Below the pieces are notes generated by a model. That model ran no database searches. It worked only from the letters and a program-made list of their open reading frames with translations, and had not been told where the DNA came from. The position numbers and the translations under genes are program-made. Shown in pieces: positions 45,037 through 53,284 of a DNA stretch of 64,000 bases (its first letter is position 1; each line of letters begins with the position of its first letter). The stretch is from Labilibaculum euxinicum (GTDB lineage: Bacteria > Bacteroidota > Bacteroidia > Bacteroidales > Marinifilaceae), in contig NZ_WTCR01000017.1 in assembly GCF_009795715.1 (NCBI RefSeq), forward strand, positions 1-64,000. Reading direction: 5' to 3'.

Positions 45037-46226
45037 ATTCTTGGATCTAAAACATGACTGATTATCCTCTTCAATTCTTCATCCCCGTTTTCGGAAAGTG
45101 ATTGCAGCTTCACAATACCGGGCACACCAACAAGTGCCAGAGACTTACAGCATTCCATTCTAATCTTAAACTCTTCATTGTTGATATTTTCAATAAGGAA
45201 ATTCATCTCACTCTCCAAACGCAACTGACCAATCGATCTTATGATATTAATCTGATTAGGAAGCTCCTCCAATAAAAAAAGCTTTTTCAATTTAACAACA
45301 GCCTCCTCACTCTCCAAATCAACCAGAGTTTTAATAGCCTTTCCTTTCACCAAATCATTGTCATGATATAGTAACTCCATCACTTTTGGAGCTGCTTCCC
45401 TTTGTTTTAAAATGCGTATCATGTCCAAACAAAACATTACCACAGAGTCATTCCAGTGATCAAGCCACAAATGAAATTCTGGTATTTCAATTCTCTTTTT
45501 GCGAATTAAATCGAAAACATTAATCTGCTCCCAAACGGTGAATGGTTTTTCCTGAGAATCCAGAAAAGCAAAGGGTACAAAAGGCAGCAACTTAATTAAT
45601 CCCATCTGAGATTCAATTCGAAGAATTTCATTTGGTCTTTTAAGAAACTCCATAATGTTTTTGTTCTCACTCTTCACTCTCATGTGACTGAGTTCACGAA
45701 TCCCTCTAATTTTATGGTGCCATCCCTTACTAAGCTTTCTTACAGAATCCTCATTTAATTTCATATCCAGATACAACTTTCTAATTTCACTGCTTACCAG
45801 CTTACTCTCTGCCGTATCAATTGAAATTAAAACCGCTGTCAATATCTTTCTATGAAATTTAGACTTGACATTTTTTAAATCTGACAATTCTTTCTCCGAC
45901 AAATCATCGATCAAAAACCGAACAATGATTTTAGAATACTTTCGATGCAGCAATTCTGTTTTCCTCTTTAGATAAGAAAGGTATAATTTAGAAAAAAGAA
46001 TTGATGGAAGAAGAAAAACCAATACAACAAAGAAAACAATGATCATGTAAATGATCAATCCATTCAGTGCATTGTATGGCAGCCGTTCAAATGCATAATT
46101 TACAATTGACTGAGTTTTCTCTATAAATGTCTTTAAAAAATCAACAAACACGAGTAATACCCCCTGAACATGACCAGCATATTCTAACAGCTCAATTAAA
46201 ATTATATATATAAACTTTATCTGCAT
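45033..46226 (-). CDS. Membrane protein with HEAT repeats
   Basis: A 397-residue protein with two N-terminal hydrophobic segments (about 5-30 and 57-82) and a long helical C-terminal part containing HEAT-like repeats, for example HDNDLVKGKAIKTLVDLESEEAV, LPNQINIIRSIGQLR and EFKIRMECCKSLALVGVPG, each split over two helices. HEAT proteins commonly act as scaffolds. Here it is translationally coupled to the GT2 synthase and so is probably a subunit or regulator of polymer export. Not recognised as a named family. Confidence 0.7.
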   Translation of the reverse strand: MQIKFIYIILIELLEYAGHVQGVLLVFVDFLKTFIEKTQSIVNYAFERLPYNALNGLIIYMIIVFFVVLVFLLPSILFSKLYLSYLKRKTELLHRKYSKIIVRFLIDDLSEKELSDLKNVKSKFHRKILTAVLISIDTAESKLVSSEIRKLYLDMKLNEDSVRKLSKGWHHKIRGIRELSHMRVKSENKNIMEFLKRPNEILRIESQMGLIKLLPFVPFAFLDSQEKPFTVWEQINVFDLIRKKRIEIPEFHLWLDHWNDSVVMFCLDMIRILKQREAAPKVMELLYHDNDLVKGKAIKTLVDLESEEAVVKLKKLFLLEELPNQINIIRSIGQLRLESEMNFLIENINNEEFKIRMECCKSLALVGVPGIVKLQSLSENGDEELKRIISHVLDPRI

Positions 46227-46227
46227 C

Positions 46228-46383
46228 CTACTTCTTGCTCTCCTTCTTAATTTCCAATTCTTTTTTCACAGCCTCTATTTGTTACGCAATAAATGATCCC
46301 TGTCCAGAAACATAAGCTCCAAAATTCTCCACATTCCCAATCGCTGAATGAATATTTGTCCCGAACTTTTTGTTGGTATACAT
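46228..46383 (-). pseudogene. Small broken gene between YaiO-type and HEAT genes
   Basis: One frame of 52 codons runs from ATG (46383) to a stop (46228-46230), interrupted by TAA at 46282-46284: MYTNKKFGTNIHSAIGNVEN..., stop, then QIEAVKKELEIKKESKK. The two halves are in frame, so a single nonsense change, or a recoded or real early stop, separates them. The second half looks like a coiled coil. The family is not recognised. It may be a degraded small subunit of the exopolysaccharide system, or a 33-residue peptide gene. Confidence 0.4.
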
Positions 46384-46422
46384 TTTAATGAATTATTAAC
46401 TGGAATAATCTATTCCTAAGAT

Positions 46423-47712
46423 TTAAAATTGATAAGATAACTTCACCGAGAAAGAAAATGCTTTCCTCTTTTCATTAACTCGATACTCTTCCCGTTCATA
46501 ACCAAATTTCAGGAGATAAAGCAAACGATCGGTTCCTAATCGGTCCTGATAAGACAATCTTAATTTTCTACTTTTGTATTTGTAGACATCCGGTGACGAA
46601 AAATTCCCTCTGGGTTCATCAGGCGAAATGCCTGTGGCTAATTCAAGACCTATATAATTCTTCGAATCTCTTAAATACCTTCTTGCTTCCAACCAATACA
46701 CTTGTGAGACATTACCATTTTCAGGGGTCAGGTATGTTCGAAAAGAAAACCAGTATTTCCTGTAATATTTTTCCAGCGAAGCTGTGTAAATGAAAATATT
46801 CTTATTCCCTGCATCAGAATTAAACTGAAGAAACCGCATGCCTGCGGACACACCAAATTCCTCTGGTAATTTATGATACAATTCCGCGCCTGCACGATGT
46901 TTAGGAAACAAATTATCGGGAGAATATCCATAATTTAAATAAGCATAACTCATTTTAGTCACCCGCGGATAGGCATCCATTTCAAATTGTTTCGCCACCC
47001 CCCTGGACCAAAAACTTTCACCATCAGAAATTAAATCACCCAAATTTATCTTCCCTATAACAGTACCCCAACTATTGCGTCGAGCCAACTGAAACGAACT
47101 TAAATGCCACTTTCTATTGTAAGGCTCTTTGAAATACTCATAATCATGCTGATAAACCGCTTTATAAACCATTTTGGATGATCTATATTTTTTCAGTAGA
47201 GCCAATCCCTCTTCACTGCCAGGATTCAACTCTAACAATTCATCAAGAACAAGTAACGATTTACTTTCCTCACCAACATCCTGCAGTAACTCAACTTTCT
47301 GAACTAAAAAGGCCTCTTCGTTAGGAAAAAACGACAAACCATACTCACAATAAAAAATTGCCTTATTAGGATCTCCTGCCCATTTTTCTATATCAATCAT
47401 AGCAAAAATGGCATCACTATTATCAAAATCCTCATCCAAAACCAGCTGCAACTCCACTCTTCCCGGTTGAAAATTTTTATCCCAGCCATAAGTTCTCCCA
47501 ATCAGTATTCTCGCATCAAAAAACTTTGGATTTTGATTCAAAATTTCATAACAGATACTTCTGGCTTCTTCACGATTCCCTGCAAAAGCCAATTCTCTCG
47601 CCCGATTAAATTCATCCAAACTATTTTTCTTAGGCACAGAAGTTTCCTGAGCAAAACCTTGCCCAATCATGCAAAATAATAAAAGTGTTAAGAGAGATAA
47701 AAATTTCACCAT
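46423..47712 (-). CDS. YaiO-family outer-membrane barrel protein with TPR
   Basis: A 429-residue protein with signal peptide MVKFLSLLTLLLFCMIGQGFAQ. Residues about 30-170 contain TPR-like helices (RELAFAGNREEARSICYEIL, RILIGRTYGWDKNFQPGRVE, WAGDPNKAIFYCEYGL). Residues 185-429 form a YaiO-type barrel with a final Phe in SVKLSYQF. In other bacteria TPR-barrel proteins (PgaA, BcsC, AlgE partners) export exopolysaccharide; that role is plausible here given the synthase downstream. Confidence 0.78.
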   Translation of the reverse strand: MVKFLSLLTLLLFCMIGQGFAQETSVPKKNSLDEFNRARELAFAGNREEARSICYEILNQNPKFFDARILIGRTYGWDKNFQPGRVELQLVLDEDFDNSDAIFAMIDIEKWAGDPNKAIFYCEYGLSFFPNEEAFLVQKVELLQDVGEESKSLLVLDELLELNPGSEEGLALLKKYRSSKMVYKAVYQHDYEYFKEPYNRKWHLSSFQLARRNSWGTVIGKINLGDLISDGESFWSRGVAKQFEMDAYPRVTKMSYAYLNYGYSPDNLFPKHRAGAELYHKLPEEFGVSAGMRFLQFNSDAGNKNIFIYTASLEKYYRKYWFSFRTYLTPENGNVSQVYWLEARRYLRDSKNYIGLELATGISPDEPRGNFSSPDVYKYKSRKLRLSYQDRLGTDRLLYLLKFGYEREEYRVNEKRKAFSFSVKLSYQF

Positions 47713-47810
47713 CCAAAATACATTGTTTATGTTTATTTAAAATAATCAATTAAAGAAAAACAAAGCACAAATGTCCAATTTATACTTGACAATATCAAAT
47801 TAGTTTAAGT

Positions 47811-48983
47811 TTAATCCACATACATCACCTTTCGATCCTTTCTTGCTGATACACTATCCATTACAGTCCCCATGAACGGTCGATAATACTTCCAAAAAAA
47901 CATTCTCCTATCTTTAACCTGATTCGCATTGTAAAATGCACCACTCAATCTATTAATTCCATTAAAGTAGGAAGAATAAATTCCCATTTCGTTATTTGAA
48001 AAATCACAGGCAAAATAAATAAACCGATAATCCTGATCGTGTTCCAAAATTGCCGGAAACTTTTTTGGCAAATTAAACTGATCCAACAAAGCCTTTCCTT
48101 CTTCATTCACATCTAAATTAAACCACGCCAAAACATGATTGCGTGAATCGGTTGAATTGACGTCAAACCAAAATGGATAATATATCGATTCAGGTACATT
48201 ATATTGCAATTGTGTACTCAATTCACTTTCCAAAATGGGAAAATATCTGTTTAAATGTTTTTTAGCATCCAGAATAACTATTCTCTCTTTATTATCAACC
48301 AAAACGATTCCGGCATTTTTAAAATCATACTCCTTCTTATAATTCTTTTTATACAAATCCGGCAACCAGCGAGGAATTTCCGGATCAAGCACTGTATCCA
48401 AAGTATGATAATATTTACCAACCCAACCACTCCATTTTAGTCCCAGCAATTGTTCTGTTTGATTTCTAACCAATTCCGAAGTAGGTGCTGCAATAAAATT
48501 AAACTCTGCAATGATCGTTTTGCCTTTTCTCTTCATCTCTCTTATCAGGTTGAACTCTGCCGGTTGTAATCCGCCATAAAATAAGGATATTGTATCCTTT
48601 CCATAATCCGGATGATCTTTCCAGTTGGAATTATAAATTCCATATGTATCGGCAAAAAAAGCGAGATCCAAAGAATCAGCAAGTGCAGACAACCCCTGTT
48701 TTTCAAAAATGCGCAGATCCTTTATTACATACCTGCCATCATCTCCGGGATGAAAGCCGTAAAAATCCTCCGCAAAGTTATATTCCTCTCCATTCGGTTT
48801 TACCCAGCGCTTTTGATTGGCAACCCAAAAAAAAGACAGATGCTCAGAATAATTGCCGTTTGGAACTGTTTTATCAACAACTAACAGGTTCATTTGTACT
48901 TTATCTTTAAACTTCCAACAGATCCAGGAAATAACAGGAATCATCAGAAATAAGAGAATTATTATTCGTAGTAATTTCCACAT
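47811..48983 (-). CDS. Hypothetical exported protein of exopolysaccharide locus
   Basis: A 390-residue protein with an N-terminal signal anchor (MWKLLRIIILLFLMIPVISWICWKF). The remainder is a soluble domain with segments such as WVKPNGEEYNFAEDFYGFHPG, FFADTYGIYNSNW, ISLFYGGLQPAEFNLIREM, KTIIAEFNFIAAPTSELVRN, and YYRPFMGTVMDSV near the end. The FFADTYGIY...GGLQPAEF order suggests an alpha/beta fold like a glycoside hydrolase or amidotransferase, but I do not recognise a family. First gene of the minus-strand unit that ends with the processive GT2. Confidence 0.6.
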   Translation of the reverse strand: MWKLLRIIILLFLMIPVISWICWKFKDKVQMNLLVVDKTVPNGNYSEHLSFFWVANQKRWVKPNGEEYNFAEDFYGFHPGDDGRYVIKDLRIFEKQGLSALADSLDLAFFADTYGIYNSNWKDHPDYGKDTISLFYGGLQPAEFNLIREMKRKGKTIIAEFNFIAAPTSELVRNQTEQLLGLKWSGWVGKYYHTLDTVLDPEIPRWLPDLYKKNYKKEYDFKNAGIVLVDNKERIVILDAKKHLNRYFPILESELSTQLQYNVPESIYYPFWFDVNSTDSRNHVLAWFNLDVNEEGKALLDQFNLPKKFPAILEHDQDYRFIYFACDFSNNEMGIYSSYFNGINRLSGAFYNANQVKDRRMFFWKYYRPFMGTVMDSVSARKDRKVMYVD

Positions 48984-49285
48984 TCGCTCTTTTTATTTTA
49001 AATTACCTGCAATATTCATCTTTATAACGGACTTAGTCAATATTAAGTTTCTTTTTTTTGATAAGTAATTTTTATTTAAGGACGTAAGGCTCTTTTTTTT
49101 ACTTGACTGATTTCATCCTTTTTATAAAAAATACAAATTTCTTGGCTAAAAACCTGATATTCATTTATTAATTAAAAGTATTTTTCCATAAGAAATATTC
49201 TTGCCGTAACATTTTCCGCTTTCAGGAAATCTGTTTCAATTCAACGGATTCTTATTGTCAAATCACCAATACTCATGAACAAGAT
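48984..49285. other. Intergenic region, no gene seen
   Basis: About 300 bp between divergent units. AT-rich with T tracts; no convincing paired promoter boxes, repeat or reading frame. Confidence 0.4.
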
Positions 49286-49636
49286 ATGAACCATAACAGA
49301 AAACAAAAATTAGCAGTCATCTGGACAAGCGGAGACCGGGATGTGGCCCTTAAAATGGTATTTATGTACACCTACAATGCTAAGAAAATGGGCTGGTGGG
49401 ACGAAATTAACCTTATTGTTTGGGGACCATCCTCAAAACTGTTATGTGAAGATGCAGAGCTTCAAGAATACATTGAAAAAATGCAGCAAGAAGGAATATC
49501 TATTTTTGCATGCAAAGCCTGCGCTGATATGTATGATGTTTCTCCTCAACTTGAAAAATTAAATATTGATGTCAAATTCATGGGTGAACCACTAAGCGAA
49601 TACCTTCAAAAAGACTATAAAGTAATTACCTTTTAA
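49286..49636 (+). CDS. DsrE-family protein
   Basis: A 116-residue cytoplasmic protein of the DsrE/DsrF-like fold: KLAVIWTSGDRDVALKMVFMYTYNAKKMGWWDE in the first strand and helix (split here), then INLIVWGPSSKLL, and IFACKACADMY with two cysteines. Family members carry persulfides or act as small oligomeric scaffolds; the two Cys (in KACAD and CKA) could be active. Followed by the DUF2461 gene after 9 bp, so probably co-transcribed. Confidence 0.78.
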   Translation: MNHNRKQKLAVIWTSGDRDVALKMVFMYTYNAKKMGWWDEINLIVWGPSSKLLCEDAELQEYIEKMQQEGISIFACKACADMYDVSPQLEKLNIDVKFMGEPLSEYLQKDYKVITF

Positions 49637-49645
49637 CATTACAAC

Positions 49646-50308
49646 ATGCTAAGCAATAGTATTTACGAGTTTTTACTCGAACTAAGAGAGAATAACAACA
49701 GGGATTGGTTTCATGCGAATAAGAAAAAATACGATAAGGCCAAAAAGGACTTTGAACTTTTCGTTGAACTAAGTATCGAACAAATCAAAGTTATTGATCC
49801 GGATCTATCAGGACTAAATGCCAAAGACTGCATTTTTAGAATATTCCGGGATGTTCGGTTTTCTGAAAACAAACAACCCTACAAAACACATTTTGGAGCT
49901 TTTCTGTCAAAAAATGGCCGGAAAAGCAAATACGGAGGTTATTACATCCATATTGAACCCGAAGGAAGCTTTTTGGGTGGTGGCTGCTACATGCCTGCAC
50001 CAAATGTTCTTAAAGCCATTCGTGAAGAAATATTTCACAACCCACTGGAATTTAAAGAAATCATCACGAATAAAGAATTCTCATCTCATTTTCCTGAAAT
50101 GTACGGTGAAAAACTAAAAACTGCTCCACGTGGTTATCCTAAAGATTTTGAATACATCGACCTGCTAAATTTCAAGAATTATGCGGTAGGGAAAATGGTG
50201 CCGGATCGAATCGTGTTATCAGAGCAATTTTCTGATGAGATTTTAGAATGCTTCGCCAGTTTGCGAACGCTTAATGCATATTTAAACGAAATACTGGCAG
50301 ATTTATAA
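49646..50308 (+). CDS. DUF2461 (TIGR02453) family protein
   Basis: A 220-residue protein of the DUF2461 family: YEFLLELRENNNRDWFHANKKKYDKAKKDFE at the N-terminus (split), CIFRIFRDVRFSENKQPYKTHFGAFLS in the core and GGYYIHIEPEGSFLGGGCYMP as the conserved central motif. Function not established. Probably the second gene of a two-gene unit. Confidence 0.88.
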   Translation: MLSNSIYEFLLELRENNNRDWFHANKKKYDKAKKDFELFVELSIEQIKVIDPDLSGLNAKDCIFRIFRDVRFSENKQPYKTHFGAFLSKNGRKSKYGGYYIHIEPEGSFLGGGCYMPAPNVLKAIREEIFHNPLEFKEIITNKEFSSHFPEMYGEKLKTAPRGYPKDFEYIDLLNFKNYAVGKMVPDRIVLSEQFSDEILECFASLRTLNAYLNEILADL

Positions 50309-50365
50309 AACGAAATTCTCTTTTTATGATGAAATTTCCTTACTAATATTAGCGGGGGAAACCAC

Positions 50366-50430
50366 AAAGCAAAACCTTTTCTTAGTCGGAGCAGACCACT
50401 CTTAGTCTCCTAAAAGAAAAGGCTTTTTCA
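50366..50430 (+). terminator. Possible terminator after the DUF2461 gene
   Basis: CCTTTTCTT pairs with AAGAAAAGG across a 35-base loop containing a second small hairpin (AGTCGGAGCAGAC...), followed by CTTTTTC. Confidence 0.45.
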
Positions 50431-50631
50431 TTAATTACTGTCGATACAATTTAAATTACCTGTTCAATTTAAGTTGATAAAACCAAGCATGCGGAGATTT
50501 AGATTCATTCTTTTATGTTCGTTTACTATATTAGATGAGCTGTAGAAAAATTTACATGATTAAGTCCAATTGAGATTGAAAATTTACAGCCTGCCACACT
50601 TATTGGATCAAAAACGAACAAAATGAAACGT

Positions 50632-50720
50632 TCATGCCATAGATATTCTAACACACAGGGGGATGATTATTCCAGCATGGTAAGTTCTCCCGAAACAAGT
50701 TCGGGACAGGCTATATGGCA
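50632..50720 (+). repeat. Dispersed 90-bp repeat, copy 3
   Basis: Same element as 7906-7995: ATGAAACGTTCATGCC, ACACACAGGGGGATGATTATTCCAG, then CATGGTA and a CCCGAAACAAGTTCGGGA palindrome before TATATGGCA. Here the palindrome is a different variant from copies 1 and 2. It ends 21 bases before the DUF3857 start. Confidence 0.6.
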
Positions 50721-50741
50721 AAAACTTAAAATTATAATCAT

Positions 50742-52670
50742 ATGAAACAAATTACACTACTAAGTCTAATTGCTTACTTTTTACTTCTTACACCTGTCTT
50801 TGCAAAAAAAGAAACATTTAAATATCCTGCATTTACCATCCCTGCCGAACTTAAAAAAAATGCCAATGCCGTAGTTCGTTTGGATGAAGCCGAATTTACA
50901 GTACACTCAAGAAAAAGCTCCAGCCTGACACAAAAAATGGTGATTACAATTCTAAATAAAAAGGGAGAAGTTTACGCATCAATTCCATTTGGATACAGCA
51001 AATTTGAAACTTTAGAGAGTTTAAAAATCACCATCTATAATTCGCTTGGCTTAGTGATTAAAAAAGTAAAAGAATCAGAAATTAAAGATTACAGCTATAG
51101 TTCTGCAGGTGAACTGATCGGAGATTCACGTTTCAAAATTTACGAACCTGTTCAAAAGCAATATCCATATACTATTGAATACAAATCGGTATCAGACTAC
51201 AAAGGTCTTTTTGTTTATCCAAGCTGGAAAGCCTATCCCGGTTATCTTGTAGGTGTTGAAAAATCCATCATGAAAGTCATTATTCCTTCGGAGGAAAAAT
51301 TACGATACAAATGCATTAATTTTAAAGATTCGATCAGTACTACAACCATAAATGATCAAAATATCTACCAATGGGGTATCGATAGTTTACCTGCCTTAAA
51401 AAGTGAGCCCTATTCTACCGGTGTGCTCTCGCAATCACCTCAAATTCTTTTGGCTCCTCTCGATTTTGAAATGGATAATTACCCAGGCAGTTTAGAAAGC
51501 TGGAATAGCTTGGGGAAATGGTCGGCTGTTTTAAATCAAGGACGCGATCAAATTCCTGAAGAAGAACAGGCTCATATTATAGAACTTACCAAAGACTGCC
51601 AGACAGATATTGAAAAAGTAAAAATATTGTATGAATACATGCAATCGAAAACACGTTATGTTGGCATACAATTGGGAATAGGTGGCTGGCAAAGTTTTCC
51701 GGCCGAAATGGTTTCAGAAAAAGGTTACGGTGATTGCAAAGCATTGTCGAACTATATGAAATCCCTGCTTAAAGTCGTTCATATTCCATCCAATTACACT
51801 TTAGTGAAAGCAGGGGAAAGCAATAATTTGCAGTACACAGATTTTGTGCACAGCTATTTTAATCATGTTATTTTACGGGTTCCGCTGCAGAAGGACACCA
51901 TTTGGCTCGAATGCACAAGTCAGAAGATGCCTTTTGGCTATCTGGGAACCTTTACCGACGACCGCGATGTATTGTGTGTAAATGATGATGGCGGAGAACT
52001 TTGCCATACTCCTGTATATACCATAGAACAAAACCAGCAGATTCAAAACGGTACTTTTACCCTATTGAAAAATGGGGACGCCCATGCTGAAATATCAACT
52101 ATTTTTACTGGAATTCAATATGAAAACATTGAAACTCTTTACCATAGAAGCAGTGTGGACGATCAAAAGAAATTCCTTTACGAAGAACACATCAACCTAC
52201 CCGATTTTACAATTAATGATTATCATTTTCAGGAAGATAAAAAACAAATTCCATCGTCAGTTTTAAGCGTAACCCTTGATGTAAGAAACTATGCTTCGCA
52301 AACAGGGGATCGTTTATTCATCCCTTTAAATAAAATCAACAGAATTACTTACATTCCTCCCAAATTGGAAAACAGGCTCACCGATATTCGCTATATCAGA
52401 TCAACTGAAGATAAAGACAGCATCTGTTTTATCCTGCCGGAAGGTTACAAAATAGAAAGCCTTCCTGAGGAAAAAATTATTGAATCGGACTTCGGATACT
52501 ATCAAAGCAATGCTGAATTGGTTGGCAATAAAGTTTACTACACACGAATTTTCCGCAAAAATAAAAACACATTCAATGCATCCCGCTACGAAGAGTTTCG
52601 GTCATTTAGGAAAGAACTCACAAAAGCTGATAAAGCAAGTTTGGTACTAAAAAAGATTACGAAGTCTTAA
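50742..52670 (+). CDS. DUF3857 / transglutaminase-like exported protein
   Basis: A 642-residue protein with signal peptide MKQITLLSLIAYFLLLTPVFA. Residues about 55-215 are a DUF3857 beta domain (EFTVHSRKSSSLTQKMVITIL, KIYEPVQKQYPYTIEYKSVSDY split). Residues about 280-390 are a transglutaminase-like core with the Cys in GYGDCKALSNYM and the His in SYFNHVIL; Asp would come from the following strand. Residues 520-640 are the DUF3858-like end. Such proteins are common Bacteroidota exported proteins of unknown substrate. The Cys-His pair suggests an active peptidase or transglutaminase fold. Transcribed alone. Confidence 0.85.
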   Translation: MKQITLLSLIAYFLLLTPVFAKKETFKYPAFTIPAELKKNANAVVRLDEAEFTVHSRKSSSLTQKMVITILNKKGEVYASIPFGYSKFETLESLKITIYNSLGLVIKKVKESEIKDYSYSSAGELIGDSRFKIYEPVQKQYPYTIEYKSVSDYKGLFVYPSWKAYPGYLVGVEKSIMKVIIPSEEKLRYKCINFKDSISTTTINDQNIYQWGIDSLPALKSEPYSTGVLSQSPQILLAPLDFEMDNYPGSLESWNSLGKWSAVLNQGRDQIPEEEQAHIIELTKDCQTDIEKVKILYEYMQSKTRYVGIQLGIGGWQSFPAEMVSEKGYGDCKALSNYMKSLLKVVHIPSNYTLVKAGESNNLQYTDFVHSYFNHVILRVPLQKDTIWLECTSQKMPFGYLGTFTDDRDVLCVNDDGGELCHTPVYTIEQNQQIQNGTFTLLKNGDAHAEISTIFTGIQYENIETLYHRSSVDDQKKFLYEEHINLPDFTINDYHFQEDKKQIPSSVLSVTLDVRNYASQTGDRLFIPLNKINRITYIPPKLENRLTDIRYIRSTEDKDSICFILPEGYKIESLPEEKIIESDFGYYQSNAELVGNKVYYTRIFRKNKNTFNASRYEEFRSFRKELTKADKASLVLKKITKS

Positions 52671-52671
52671 G

Positions 52672-52735
52672 GTCGAAAAAGTCTTGAAGAGTCTTGAAAT
52701 GTCGAAGGCTCTGGAAAAATCTAAAAGGTAGACTA
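52672..52735 (-). repeat. GTCTTGAA repeat array, left flank of four-helix-bundle gene
   Basis: GGTCGAAAAAGTCTTGAAGAG, TCTTGAAATGTCGAAGG, CTGGAAAAATCT: degenerate repeats whose reverse complement (CAAGACTTTTTCGACC) matches the arrays at 53186-53281 and throughout 54.6-56.7 kb. Confidence 0.6.
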
Positions 52736-52795
52736 GTACAAGAGGTTGGAAAAATCCAGAAGTTTAAAAGAGTAAAAAAAATACGAAATAATTAT

Positions 52796-53149
52796 ATGAG
52801 TACAATTAAAAAATTTGAAGAACTGGTGATTTGGCAAAATGCCCGGAAATTGATTAATGAGATATACAAAGAAATGAATGGGATTAAAGATTTTGGATTC
52901 AAAGACCAAATTCAACGAGCTTCAGTTTCTATCATGAATAATATTGCCGAAGGTTTTGAAAGATATTCAGACACTGAATTCAGACGTTTTTTGGACATTT
53001 CGAAAGCATCATGCGGTGAGGTTCGAAGTATGCTTTATCTAACCGAAGATCTCCATTATCTTAATAATAATACAGCTGAAAATTTACGGAAAGACTGCAG
53101 GCTGATATCAGGTAGTATTCAGAATTTAATTAACAGCTTAAAATCCTAA
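52796..53149 (+). CDS. Four-helix-bundle protein (23S rRNA intervening-sequence protein family)
   Basis: A 117-residue helical protein: KKFEELVIWQNARKLINEIYKEM, FGFKDQIQRASVSIMNNIAEGFERYSDTEFRRFL and ISKASCGEVRSMLYLTEDL (split here) are the usual features of the IVP/S23 family, related to the Avd accessory proteins of diversity-generating retroelements. No 23S rRNA or retroelement is near, so it is a free-standing copy. It is bracketed by inverted arrays of GTCTTGAA-type repeats, which suggests that gene and flanks move as one unit. Start at 52796 is chosen because the upstream frame (to 52694) reads through the repeat array. Function unknown. Confidence 0.82.
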   Translation: MSTIKKFEELVIWQNARKLINEIYKEMNGIKDFGFKDQIQRASVSIMNNIAEGFERYSDTEFRRFLDISKASCGEVRSMLYLTEDLHYLNNNTAENLRKDCRLISGSIQNLINSLKS

Positions 53150-53185
53150 TCAGTCAATCATAAGCCACTTCCATACTATTTTAAC

Positions 53186-53281
53186 CTTTCGACCTTTGGA
53201 CTGTTCAAAACTGTTTGACACTTCGACTTTTCAAGACCCTTCCAGACCCTTCCAGACTCTTCGATACTTTTCCAGACTTTC
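53186..53281 (+). repeat. GACTTTTCAAGAC repeat array, right flank of four-helix-bundle gene
   Basis: ACCTTTCGACCTTTGG, CTTCGACTTTTCAAGACCC, TTCCAGACCCTTCCAGACTC, TTCGATACTTTTCCAGACTTT: degenerate units in inverse orientation to 52672-52735. Confidence 0.6.
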
Positions 53282-53284
53282 AAA

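Noticed and set aside
52796-53149. Avd component of a diversity-generating retroelement
   Set aside because: The fold is related, but there is no reverse transcriptase, template repeat or variable repeat near; the only reverse-transcriptase piece is an intron tail 47 kb away.
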